From positions 1-7,549 of the forward strand of contig DLPA01000196.1 of the NCBI GenBank assembly GCA_002479815.1: DNA of 7,549 bases, written 5' to 3'. The notes under the pieces were generated by a model. The model was not told the DNA's origin. It made no database searches and saw only the letters and a program-made list of their open reading frames with translations. Positions 1 to 6,832 of the stretch are shown here, in pieces. Every line of letters begins with the position of its first letter. Within the stretch, counting starts at the first letter, position 1. The DNA is from a bacterium UBA7470 (GTDB taxonomy: Bacteria > Pseudomonadota > Gammaproteobacteria > Burkholderiales > Burkholderiaceae_C). The position numbers and the translations under genes were made by a program.

Positions 1-749
1 TCCAACACCGCCCGCCCTTGGTTGAGAGCGACGGCTTGGCGCAGCGTGGGCAAGTCCATGTTGTCCAGCAAAATCATCTTGGCTCCAGCCGCCAGAGCTT
101 CTTCAAGCTGGCTCAGGTGTTCGACTTCGATTTCCACAAAGCTCGCCTGTGCAGCCACCGCTTGCGCTTGTTGCAGCACGGCTGTCACGCCCCCTGCGGC
201 GGCGATGTGGTTTTCTTTGATGAGGATGGCATCAAATAAGCCCATGCGGTGATTGACCCCACCGCCTGCCAGCACCGCGTACTTTTGCGCCACGCGCAAG
301 CCCGGCAAGGTTTTGCGGGTATCGACGATGCGGGCACGAGTGCCTGCAACCGCATCGACAAACTGCGCGGTACGGGTAGCCACACCGCTTAAAAGCTGCA
401 AGAAATTCAAGGCGGTACGCTCCACGGTTAGCAATTGGGGAGCGGGGCCGTGCAGCTCCATGACCACTTGGTTGGGTTGGCAACGCTGTCCTTCAGCGAG
501 GTGCCACACCAGTTGGCCCTCAGGCACGACGTGGGCAAAGGCGGCATCGACCCAAGGACGGCCACAGACCACGGCAGACTCCCGCGCAATCACGCGAGCA
601 CGGGCAGGTTTGAACGGGACTAAGGCAGCGGTCAAGTCGCCCCCACGCACATCTTCGGCCAAGGCGCGGGCCACGTCGGCAGCGACGCAGGCATCAAAAT
701 CAGCCCCCGCTGCACCAGCAACAGATTCGGGCGTTAAAACAGCAGACAT
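1..749 (-). CDS. nadC: Nicotinate-nucleotide pyrophosphorylase (quinolinate phosphoribosyltransferase), C-terminus cut by window edge
   Basis: It makes nicotinate mononucleotide from quinolinate and PRPP, releasing CO2 and PPi, in cytosolic de novo NAD synthesis. Reading the minus strand from the ATG at 749 gives 249 open codons with no stop before the left edge. The family is usually about 280-295 residues, so roughly 40 residues are missing. Visible landmarks are EDVRGGDLT (32-40), ERTALNFLQLLSG (110-122), the DTRKTLPGLR substrate-binding segment (143-152), GGGVNHRMGLFD (162-173), KENHI (178-182), EIEVE (206-210) and LLDNM (227-231). These together are diagnostic for NadC. GGAA lies about 10 bases before the ATG. 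It is divergent from panB. No other nad gene is in view. The intact catalytic motifs suggest a working gene. Confidence 0.96.
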   Translation of the reverse strand, partial: MSAVLTPESVAGAAGADFDACVAADVARALAEDVRGGDLTAALVPFKPARARVIARESAVVCGRPWVDAAFAHVVPEGQLVWHLAEGQRCQPNQVVMELHGPAPQLLTVERTALNFLQLLSGVATRTAQFVDAVAGTRARIVDTRKTLPGLRVAQKYAVLAGGGVNHRMGLFDAILIKENHIAAAGGVTAVLQQAQAVAAQASFVEIEVEHLSQLEEALAAGAKMILLDNMDLPTLRQAVALNQGRAVL

Positions 750-909
750 ACAAAGATTCCATCAAGGCAAGAATGTGGTGGGATCCATTCCATCGTTTGG
801 ATCGACTAGACTCGCGATTTTCCGACCAAACCTGAGCACTTTGCAGGCAGCCCTTCTGAAAAATCTGCTGTCTCTTTGGTGATGGGTTTGATTTTGCCTT
901 CTTCACTTG
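750..909. promoter_or_regulatory. Divergent nadC/panB intergenic region with a short inverted repeat
   Basis: About 160 bp separate the divergent starts, so both promoters should lie here. I see no convincing -35/-10 pair on either strand. The clearest structure is a perfect 6-bp inverted repeat, GATCCA at 782-787 and TGGATC at 798-803, around a 10-base loop. It could be an operator or a 5' leader hairpin of nadC, or chance. The region is less GC-rich than the flanking genes. Calling it regulatory is inference from the gene arrangement. Confidence 0.4.
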
Positions 910-1824
910 ATGAGTGTCATGTCCGCTACGACTGCCCCAGCCGCCGCTGCCCACACCACCGTAACTCCCTATGGCACGTTGCCGAATGCGTCGCCTTTGC
1001 CCCAGCGTCGGCCTGTCAGCCTACCGCGCTTGCAGGATATGCGGGATCGGGGGGAAAAAATCACCATGCTCACCGCCTACGATGCCACATTTGCGGCAGT
1101 GGCCGATGCCGCAGGGGTGGAATGTATTTTGGTGGGCGACTCGCTGGGCATGGTCTGTCAAGGCTTGTCCAGCACCGCAGGCGTGACTTTAGAAACCATG
1201 CGCTATCACACCGAGAGCGTGGTGCGGGGCTTGCGCCGCGTGCAGGGCACGGCATGGGTGATTGGGGATTTGCCCTTTGGCAGCTATCAAGAAAGCAAAG
1301 AGCAAGCCCTACGCAGCGCCACCGTCTTGATGCAGGCGGGAGCGCACATGGTCAAGCTGGAAGGCGGTGGCTGGACGACCGAGACCGTGCGCTTTTTGGT
1401 CGAGCGCGGCATTCCCGTCTGCGCCCATTTGGGCTTGACCCCGCAAACCGTGCATGCACTGGGCGGCTACCGCGTGCAAGGCCGGGGCGCACAAGCCGCC
1501 GATACCTTGCGCCGAGAGGCACTGGCACTGCAAGACGCAGGCGCTACGATGCTGGTACTGGAGATGGTGCCAGCCCCCCTGTCTGCCGCCTTGACCCACG
1601 AGCTTCGCACCTGCCACACCATCGGCATCGGTGCGGGCAAGGGCACGGCGGGCCAAGTGCTCGTGATGCACGATATGTTGGGCATCAATCTGGGCAAAAA
1701 CCCCAAATTCGTTCGCAACTTCATGGAAGGCAGCGCCAGCGTGCGTGCTGCGATGGAAGCCTATGTTCATGCGGTCAAGGCGGGCGCTTTCCCTGTCGAT
1801 GCCGAGCACGCTTGGGCCGAGTGA
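910..1824 (+). CDS. panB: 3-methyl-2-oxobutanoate hydroxymethyltransferase (ketopantoate hydroxymethyltransferase)
   Basis: It transfers a one-carbon unit from 5,10-methylene-THF to 2-oxoisovalerate to form ketopantoate, the first dedicated step to pantothenate and CoA. From the ATG at 910 it is 304 residues. The TIM-barrel motifs are clear: TAYDA (55-59), VGDSLGMVCQG with metal-ligand Asp77 (75-85), GDLPFGSY with Asp120 (119-126), MVKLEGGGW (147-155), CAHLGLTPQ (171-179), GGYRVQGRG (185-193), LVLEMVP with the catalytic-type Glu218 (215-221) and IGIGAG (238-243). It is about 40 residues longer than E. coli PanB (264), mostly through an A/T/P-rich N-terminal stretch before SLPRLQDMR, which I recall in related Comamonadaceae proteins. 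The start is uncertain: TTG 907, ATG 910 and ATG 919 are in frame and none has a strong Shine-Dalgarno. panC follows 12 bases downstream, suggesting an operon. Confidence 0.96.
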   Translation: MSVMSATTAPAAAAHTTVTPYGTLPNASPLPQRRPVSLPRLQDMRDRGEKITMLTAYDATFAAVADAAGVECILVGDSLGMVCQGLSSTAGVTLETMRYHTESVVRGLRRVQGTAWVIGDLPFGSYQESKEQALRSATVLMQAGAHMVKLEGGGWTTETVRFLVERGIPVCAHLGLTPQTVHALGGYRVQGRGAQAADTLRREALALQDAGATMLVLEMVPAPLSAALTHELRTCHTIGIGAGKGTAGQVLVMHDMLGINLGKNPKFVRNFMEGSASVRAAMEAYVHAVKAGAFPVDAEHAWAE

Positions 1825-1828
1825 GGAG
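1823..1828 (+). promoter_or_regulatory. Strong ribosome binding site for panC, overlapping the panB stop
   Basis: GAGGAG overlaps the TGA of panB (1822-1824) and lies 8 bases before the panC ATG at 1837. It fixes the panC start. The overlap suggests that ribosomes ending panB load directly onto panC. Confidence 0.8.
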
Positions 1829-1836
1829 TTTTTAAT

Positions 1837-2703
1837 ATGCAGATCGTTCACACCCCTGCTGCGCTGCGCGAGGTTTTACACGCCTACCACTCCCCCGCCT
1901 TTGTGCCCACGATGGGCAATTTGCACAGCGGGCATTTGAATTTGGTGACACTCGCCAAGCCGCTGGGCGATGTCACCGTGGCGAGTATTTTTGTCAATCG
2001 ACTGCAATTTGCGCCCCACGAAGACTTCGACACCTACCCCCGCACCCTGCAAGCCGATTGCGACAAGCTGGCCGCTGCGGGCTGTGATGTGGTGTTTGCC
2101 CCTGCCGAGGCCGACCTCTATCCCGTGCCGCAAACCTTCAAAGTCACGCCCCCGACGGCGTTGGCCGACATTCTGGAAGGCCATTTCCGCCCGGGCTTTT
2201 TCACAGGCGTGTGTACCGTCGTGATGAAATTGTTTCAGTGCGTGTTTGCCGAGGCACGCGGCCCCCGCTACGCGGTGTTTGGCAAAAAAGACTACCAACA
2301 ACTGATGGTGATTCGCCAGATGGTCGAGCAATTCGCCTTGCCCATCACCATCGTTGGCGGTGAAACCCAACGCGCCGACAATGGGCTGGCCTTGAGTTCG
2401 CGCAACGGCTATCTGAGTTCTGAACAGCGGGAAGAAGCGGCTGCGCTGTCCATCAGCTTGCGCAGCTTGGGCCACGCCGCACAAGCCTTGTTGTCTGCCC
2501 ACACAGCAGGCGCAGATGTGGCCTTGCAAGCCTTGGAGCGTGTCGCACTTGAGCAACTCAATGCCCGTGGCTGGAAAACAGATTACTTGACCGTGCGCCG
2601 TCGCAGCGATTTGCAAACGCCCCAAGCAGGCGATGCGCTGGTGGCATTGGGCGCGTCAAGGCTGGGGAATACCCGTTTGATCGACAATATCGAAATCCAA
2701 TAA
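1837..2703 (+). CDS. panC: Pantothenate synthetase (pantoate--beta-alanine ligase)
   Basis: It condenses pantoate with beta-alanine using ATP, through a pantoyl-adenylate, in the cytosol. The 288 residues match the family (E. coli about 283). Motifs of this nucleotidyltransferase fold are in order: PTMGNLHSGHL, the HxGH ATP site (24-34); SIFVNRLQF (50-58); YPRT (67-70); FRPGFFTGVCTVVMKLF, the pantoate and dimer region (117-133); FGKKDYQQL (148-156); and LSSRNGYLS, the KMSKS-like loop (186-194). FVNRLQF has Arg where E. coli has Pro (FVNPMQF), a variant I recall from betaproteobacterial homologues. The start is set by the strong GAGGAG site upstream. It forms an operon with panB. No panD is seen, so the beta-alanine supply gene lies elsewhere. 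The gene runs to TAA at 2701-2703, 31 bases before the regulator gene. Confidence 0.97.
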   Translation: MQIVHTPAALREVLHAYHSPAFVPTMGNLHSGHLNLVTLAKPLGDVTVASIFVNRLQFAPHEDFDTYPRTLQADCDKLAAAGCDVVFAPAEADLYPVPQTFKVTPPTALADILEGHFRPGFFTGVCTVVMKLFQCVFAEARGPRYAVFGKKDYQQLMVIRQMVEQFALPITIVGGETQRADNGLALSSRNGYLSSEQREEAAALSISLRSLGHAAQALLSAHTAGADVALQALERVALEQLNARGWKTDYLTVRRRSDLQTPQAGDALVALGASRLGNTRLIDNIEIQ

Positions 2704-2734
2704 TCACGATTGCATCACTTACCACGGACGTGCC

Positions 2735-3082
2735 ATGACTGCTCCCGCTGTTTCTCCTCTGGCTGATGATGTACTTTTGTCTGTGCCCCGCACCGATGCA
2801 AGCATCAGCCCCTCGCTGTACCGCACTGAGCACCAACGCGATGTCATCAACCGCCTCAAACGCATTGAAGGCCAAGTGCGCGGCCTGATTGATATGGTGG
2901 ACAGCGGTCGCCCTTGTGAAGATGTGGCCCAACAAATGTCGGCTGTACGAAAAGCGATGGACAAAACCTTCTACCGCATGATGGCCTGCACCGTCATGGA
3001 AGCCGTCTGCACCACCGAATCGGCGGAAGACACCTTGCGCGAGGTCGAGCGCTCCACCCGCATCTTGGAAAAATATGCCTGA
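2735..3082 (+). CDS. CsoR/FrmR/RcnR-family transcriptional regulator with an altered sensor site
   Basis: The 115 residues fit the all-helical CsoR/FrmR/RcnR repressor family (DUF156), which binds DNA as a tetramer and releases it on sensing copper, nickel/cobalt, formaldehyde or persulfide. The family signature HQRDVINRLKRIEGQVRGLIDMV spans residues 33-55, preceded by an unusual 30-residue polar N-terminal extension. In the sensor region the first Cys is kept (Cys61, in GRPCEDV). By ungapped alignment the conserved His of CsoR and FrmR is Thr86, and the third CsoR ligand (Cys65 of the M. tuberculosis protein) is Ala90. Cys85 and Cys92 lie nearby. Metal sensing by the known site is therefore unlikely. 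A thiol-based or other signal is possible, but the effector is unknown. A weak GGA lies 6 bases before the ATG. The gene overlaps the start of cca by 8 bases, implying joint translation. It might also control the panBC block, but nothing in the sequence proves that. Confidence 0.87.
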   Translation: MTAPAVSPLADDVLLSVPRTDASISPSLYRTEHQRDVINRLKRIEGQVRGLIDMVDSGRPCEDVAQQMSAVRKAMDKTFYRMMACTVMEAVCTTESAEDTLREVERSTRILEKYA

Positions 3083-4394
3083 ATCTGACCGTATCTCCCG
3101 CTACTTGGTGGGCGGTGCGGTGCGCGATGCCCTGTTGGGCCACCCCAGCCAAGACCGTGACTGGGTCGTGGTAGGCGCAAGCCCCCAACACATGGTCGAT
3201 GCGGGATTTGTCCCTGTGGGCAAAGATTTCCCCGTTTTCTTACACCCCAGTACCCGTGAAGAACACGCCCTGGCCCGCACCGAACGCAAAACGGGCGCGG
3301 GCTATCATGGCTTTGCGTGCTACGCCGCGCCTGATGTGACGCTGGAAGACGATTTAGCCAGACGCGATCTCACGATCAATGCGATAGCTGCTTACGCGAT
3401 TGAATCGGGTGATAAAGACTATTTTTCATCAAAAAAAGGCTTGCTGCCTGACCTCACACAGCTCATCGACCCCTTTGGGGGTGTCGCTGATTTGCAGGCG
3501 GGCCTCTTGCGCCACGTCAGCCCCGCCTTCCGAGAAGACCCGGTGCGGATTTTGCGGGTCGCGCGGTTTGCTGCTCGTTGGCCGCATTTTGTCGTGGCCC
3601 CTGAAACCTTGGCCCTGATGCAGGAGATGGTGCAAGCAGGTGAAGTGCATCATCTGGTGGCTGAACGGGTGTGGCAAGAACTCAGCCGTGGGCTGATGGA
3701 GCAGCGTCCCTCGCGCATGTTTGAAGTCTTGCGGGCCTGTGGCGCATTGGCGGTGCTCTTGCCCGAACTGAATCAATTGTGGGGCGTTCCGCAACGCGCC
3801 GATTACCACCCCGAAGTCGATACTGGCATCCACGCCATGATGGTGTTGGACATGAGCGCCCAGCTCCACGCCTCTTTGCCCGTGCGCTTTGCCTGTTTGT
3901 GTCACGACTTGGGCAAAGGCACGACCCCCGCCGACATCTTGCCCCGTCACTTGGGCCATGAGGAGCGCAGCGTCGAGCTGCTGCATCAGGTATGCGAACG
4001 CTGGCGCGTGCCGCGCGATTGCCGTGAGCTGGCCGACATCGTGGCGCGTGACCACGGGGCCATCCACCGCAGCGCCGACTTCAAAGCCGCTGCCTTGGTG
4101 CGTTTGTTTGAACGCTGCGATGCGCTGCGCCGCCCGTCCCGCTTTGCCGAGATGCTATTGGCTTGCGAGTGCGACGCACGCGGACGCTTGGGGCTGGAAA
4201 ACCAAGCCTACCCGCAACGCCCACGGCTGCAAGCCTTGTTGGACGCAGCTTTGACGGTGAACACAGGTGCAATCGCTGCCCACATCCAACACACACCGCC
4301 TCGGTCGGAAGTGACGGCTGCCCTGCCACTGGGCGAGCGCATCGCACAAGCGATACATTCTGCACGTTGCGAAGCGGTGGCCGCTGCCATGTAA
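3075..4394 (+). CDS. cca: Multifunctional CCA-adding tRNA nucleotidyltransferase with HD domain
   Basis: It builds and repairs the 3'-CCA end of tRNA from CTP and ATP without a template. The 439 residues form the class II head YLVGGAVRDALLG (10-22), catalytic DRD with Asp27 and Asp29, FPVFLHP (52-58), ARTERKTGAGYHGF (67-80), EDDLARRDLTINA (91-103), and RHVSPAFREDPVRILRVARFAARW (146-169). These are followed by an HD phosphohydrolase domain with IHAMM (His253) and CHDLGKG (His277-Asp278), as in the gammaproteobacterial enzyme (412 residues). Between INA and IDPFGG there are about 27 residues, against about 9 in E. coli as I recall it. The extra stretch is AT-rich and coincides with a repeat copy (see 3384-3437). 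All catalytic motifs are intact, so the enzyme is probably active. The ATG lies inside the end of the upstream regulator gene, with GGA five bases before it. Confidence 0.97.
   Translation: MPESDRISRYLVGGAVRDALLGHPSQDRDWVVVGASPQHMVDAGFVPVGKDFPVFLHPSTREEHALARTERKTGAGYHGFACYAAPDVTLEDDLARRDLTINAIAAYAIESGDKDYFSSKKGLLPDLTQLIDPFGGVADLQAGLLRHVSPAFREDPVRILRVARFAARWPHFVVAPETLALMQEMVQAGEVHHLVAERVWQELSRGLMEQRPSRMFEVLRACGALAVLLPELNQLWGVPQRADYHPEVDTGIHAMMVLDMSAQLHASLPVRFACLCHDLGKGTTPADILPRHLGHEERSVELLHQVCERWRVPRDCRELADIVARDHGAIHRSADFKAAALVRLFERCDALRRPSRFAEMLLACECDARGRLGLENQAYPQRPRLQALLDAALTVNTGAIAAHIQHTPPRSEVTAALPLGERIAQAIHSARCEAVAAAM
3384..3437 (+). repeat. Dispersed repeat, copy 1, in frame inside cca
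   Basis: The core ATAGCTGCTTACGC (3384-3397) is followed by an AT-rich stretch ending in ATTTTT, CATC and an A-run. Copy 2 (4403-4452) has the same core with one mismatch and aligns without gaps over 50 bases: 13 of 14 identities in the core and, by hand count, 18 of 36 in the rest, including GATA and ATTTTT at identical spacing. The segment encodes residues 104-121 of Cca. Its 54 bases match the roughly 18 extra residues relative to E. coli. I recall short repeats with a TAGCTGCT core scattered through Comamonadaceae genomes, but this could not be searched. Confidence 0.7.
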
Positions 4395-4402
4395 TGAATT
4401 TA

Positions 4403-4452
4403 ATAGCTGCTGACGCTTTATTTGATTGCGATAGAACCCATTTTTATGCAAA
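4403..4452 (+). repeat. Dispersed repeat, copy 2, at the cca/DUF262 junction
   Basis: The core ATAGCTGCTGACGC begins eight bases after the cca stop codon. The tail (GATA, ATTTTT, CAAA) keeps the same spacing as copy 1. The repeat fills nearly the whole 51-base gap and contains the likely start codon of the next gene (ATG 4446). It could therefore supply the leader or ribosome-loading sequence of that gene. Immediately after it, GATAGCCTACG (4458-4468) faintly resembles another core, now within coding sequence. Confidence 0.65.
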
Positions 4453-6188
4453 GTTTGATAGCCTACGAGCAGCCCCTACAGAAAATCTTCAGCGCCGACT
4501 ACGTGTTTCGGATTCCCGACTATCAGCGCCCCTACTCGTGGACGACCGAGCAAGCACAAGAGCTGCTGGATGATGTGCTGGGGTTCATTCAAAGCAAGCC
4601 CGCCGGAGCAGTGGGCGAGCAGCCGAGCTATTTTTTGGGCAGCATCGTCCTCATCAAACAAGCCAATGCGCCACAGGCCGATGTGGTCGATGGTCAGCAA
4701 CGTCTGACCACCCTCACGCTCTTGCTCTCGGTCATTCGCGCCCAGTTGGACGAGAAGCTGCGCCCCCTCATCACCAAAAGCATCTACGAAGAAGGCAATA
4801 TTTTCAACGGCACGACCGACCATTTCCGCCTGAGCTTGCGCCAGCGCGATGCCGCCTTCTTTCAGCGCCATGTGCAACGCGATGGCGGCTTGGCCGAGTT
4901 GCTGGCCTTGGAGGTTGATTTGAGCGACACCGAGCGCCTGCTGCGGGACAATGCGCGGCTGTTTGATGCACGCCTATCGGCCTTGGAACCCGCGCAGCGC
5001 ATGGCGTTGGCGCAATTCATTTTGCAGCGTTGCTTTTTGGTGGTGGTGTGTACGCCCGACGTGCATTCGGCCTACCGCATCTTCTCGGTGCTCAACAGCC
5101 GAGGGCTGGACTTGACCGCTACCGATTTGCTCAAAGCCCGCATCATCGGCCACATCCCCGAAGCCGAGCGCGATGCCTACACCCGAAAATGGGAAGACAC
5201 CGAAGAAGACTTGGGGCGCGACGATTTCAACACCTTGTTTTCGCACATTCGCACGGTCTATCGCAAAGCCAAGGCGCAAGAAACGCTGGTCAAAGAGTTT
5301 GAAACCCATGTGCCCGCGATACTCACCCCTACCACCTTCATCGACGACGTGCTGCTGCCCATGGCGCAAGCCTTTGGCGAATTGAGCACCGCCAGCTATG
5401 CCGCGCCCAGCCATGCCGAAGCCATCAACCAACACCTGCGCTGGCTCAATCGGCTGGAATTCAAAGACTGGATGCCGCCCGCCTTGGCCTTTGTCACCCG
5501 CTACCGCCAAGACCCGCCCAAGCTGCTGGCCTTTTTTGCCGATTTGGAGCGTCTGGCCTACTTCATGCTCGTCACCAGCCAAGGCGTGAACGACCGCATC
5601 GAACGCTTCGCCAAAGTCACCCGCGACATTGAAAACAAGGTTTCTTTGCATCAGCCCTTGCCCAACGCGGCTTCCTCGCATTTGCAACTGAGCGCAGAAG
5701 AACAATGGCAGTTTTACGACCGCTTGGACGGCCCGATTTACGCCACGCTGTCGGCCAAAGCCCGCACGCCTGTGCTGCTGCGCCTAGACAGCCTCCTGTC
5801 CTCAGGCGGGGTCTGGCACGATGTCAACATCATCTCAGTCGAGCACGTCTTGCCCCAACATCCGGCACTGGGCAGCCAGTGGTTGACGTGGTTTCCTGAT
5901 CCCGCCGAGCGTGCGCGTTGGGTGCATCGCTTGGGCAATTTGGCCTTGCTGACGCGGCGCAAAAACAGCCAAGCCTCGAATTGGGAGTTTGAGCGCAAAA
6001 AGAACACCTATTTCAGCCGTGGCGGGGTCAGCACCTTTGCCTTGACGGTGCAAATTCTGTCGCAACCCGAGTGGACACCGCCCCTCGTCGCCCAACGCCA
6101 CGCCCAACTGATGGCCTTGCTGGCCCAACATTGGCGCTTGGACACCTCGCTGGACGAGTTTTTGAAGCAAAGCACCGCCACCCCATGA
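4446..6188 (+). CDS. DUF262-DUF1524 fusion protein, GmrSD/SspE/BrxU-like type IV restriction candidate
   Basis: The 580 residues show an N-terminal DUF262 (ParB-like NTPase) domain with IPDYQRPYSW (23-32), FLGSIVL (63-69), VDGQQRLTTLTLLL (81-94) and RIFSVLNSRGLDLTATDLLKARII (211-234). A helical middle follows (about 260-455), then a C-terminal DUF1524 His-Me nuclease domain with VEHVLPQ (catalytic-type His467), HRLGNLALL (494-502), Asn507, Asn512 and a FERKKNTYF segment. Known proteins with this fusion use the DGQQR site for nucleotide hydrolysis and the C-terminal domain to cut or nick DNA: GmrSD on glucosylated hydroxymethylcytosine, SspE with phosphorothioate systems, and BrxU. All key motifs are present, so it should be active, but the target modification cannot be read. 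ATG 4446 is preferred. An in-frame TTG at 4422 would add eight residues encoded by the repeat. No good Shine-Dalgarno is present. The zeta-like kinase gene follows on an ATGA overlap. Confidence 0.9.
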   Translation: MQSLIAYEQPLQKIFSADYVFRIPDYQRPYSWTTEQAQELLDDVLGFIQSKPAGAVGEQPSYFLGSIVLIKQANAPQADVVDGQQRLTTLTLLLSVIRAQLDEKLRPLITKSIYEEGNIFNGTTDHFRLSLRQRDAAFFQRHVQRDGGLAELLALEVDLSDTERLLRDNARLFDARLSALEPAQRMALAQFILQRCFLVVVCTPDVHSAYRIFSVLNSRGLDLTATDLLKARIIGHIPEAERDAYTRKWEDTEEDLGRDDFNTLFSHIRTVYRKAKAQETLVKEFETHVPAILTPTTFIDDVLLPMAQAFGELSTASYAAPSHAEAINQHLRWLNRLEFKDWMPPALAFVTRYRQDPPKLLAFFADLERLAYFMLVTSQGVNDRIERFAKVTRDIENKVSLHQPLPNAASSHLQLSAEEQWQFYDRLDGPIYATLSAKARTPVLLRLDSLLSSGGVWHDVNIISVEHVLPQHPALGSQWLTWFPDPAERARWVHRLGNLALLTRRKNSQASNWEFERKKNTYFSRGGVSTFALTVQILSQPEWTPPLVAQRHAQLMALLAQHWRLDTSLDEFLKQSTATP

Positions 6189-6832
6189 ACACGTCCACCC
6201 TCGATACCGACGCACAGGCCCGCCAGCCGCGTGTGGTGGTATTTGCTGGCCCCAATGGGGCGGGCAAATCCACCCACGCCGAAGCGATTTTGGCGACGCT
6301 GGGCATAGACGTGTTTGTCAATGCCGACCACATCGCCCGAGGCTTGTCGGGTCGCAACACCGAAGCCGTGGCCTTTGAAGCTGGGCGCATCATGCTGCGG
6401 CGGCTGCGCCAACTCAGCGCATCCCGAGAAGATTTTGCGTTTGAAACCACGCTGTCCAGCCGAACCTTTGCTCACTTTTTAAGCATTCTGAAAAAGCAAG
6501 GCTATGGGGTAGCGATCTATTATTTTTCATTGGCGACCCCACAATTGGCGGTGCGCCGTGTCAAACTTCGGGTTTCGTTGGGCGGGCATCATGTGCCGCC
6601 TGACGTGGTAAAACGGCGTTTCGAGCGCAGCCTTCACAACTTTTTTGAACTGTATGTCCCCTTGGCTTCCCATTGGGCGGTGTTTGACAACTCACTGCCC
6701 CCTTATGCCCGCTTGCTTGCCTATTGCAACAACGGCCCGTTGACCATTCAGGAACCCAACACATGGCACAAACTGCAAAAAACCTTGAAGGCAAGTCTTG
6801 TCACACCTCCATCAACGCCTCAGCCATGCTGA
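6185..6832 (+). CDS. Zeta-toxin-like P-loop kinase (COG4185 type)
   Basis: The 215 residues have a Walker A motif GPNGAGKST (22-30), VNADHIARGL (45-54) with an acidic residue placed like the zeta catalytic Asp, FETTLSSRTF (86-95), IYYFSL (111-116) and an Arg-rich lid RVKLRVSLGGHHVPPDVVKRRFERSLHNF (125-153), then FDNS (167-170). This is the pattern of small zeta-like kinases. Classical zeta toxins phosphorylate UDP-N-acetylglucosamine and poison wall synthesis; for this clade the substrate is not established. The start is the ATG at 6185, overlapping the stop of the nuclease gene as ATGA. The same frame is open further upstream but lies in the nuclease gene. The tail after about residue 200 is Pro/Thr-rich and overlaps the next small gene. 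No epsilon-like antitoxin lies upstream. It may be a toxin, an effector of the adjacent nuclease, or an unrelated kinase. Confidence 0.85.
   Translation: MNTSTLDTDAQARQPRVVVFAGPNGAGKSTHAEAILATLGIDVFVNADHIARGLSGRNTEAVAFEAGRIMLRRLRQLSASREDFAFETTLSSRTFAHFLSILKKQGYGVAIYYFSLATPQLAVRRVKLRVSLGGHHVPPDVVKRRFERSLHNFFELYVPLASHWAVFDNSLPPYARLLAYCNNGPLTIQEPNTWHKLQKTLKASLVTPPSTPQPC
6750..6753 (+). promoter_or_regulatory. Ribosome binding site candidate for the small gene inside the kinase gene
   Basis: AGGA ends 9 bases before the ATG at 6763. It is the main reason for preferring that start over the later ATGs at 6826 and 6832. Confidence 0.4.

Noticed and set aside
253..882. A 209-codon plus-strand reading frame
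   Set aside because: It lies mostly antisense to nadC, whose protein motifs are unmistakable. The translation is low in order and rich in Ala, Arg, Thr and Ser, as expected from the reverse of a GC-rich gene.
876..1835. A 319-codon plus-strand frame, longer than panB itself
   Set aside because: It is panB read one frame off. The Arg/Gly/His-rich translation shows no family motif, whereas the 910 frame has the complete PanB signature.
1876..2625. A 249-codon antisense frame over panC
   Set aside because: It is a shadow created by codon bias in a GC-rich gene; there are no recognisable motifs and no ribosome binding site.
3429..4067. A 212-codon antisense frame over cca
   Set aside because: Same explanation: His/Gln-rich translation with no family features, opposite a well-conserved enzyme.
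4974..5705. A 243-codon antisense frame over the DUF262-DUF1524 gene
   Set aside because: It is a Gly/Gln/Val-rich shadow of the sense gene, without a plausible start signal.
6071..6184. N-terminal extension of the zeta-like kinase (38 extra codons)
   Set aside because: The stretch lies in the coding region of the nuclease gene, has no kinase features, and the ATGA overlap at 6185 gives a normal-length protein.
6510..6535. A third repeat copy suggested by TATTTTTCAT in the kinase gene
   Set aside because: Only the short T-rich block matches. The TAGCTGCT core is absent, and the bases encode the conserved IYYFSL strand of the family.
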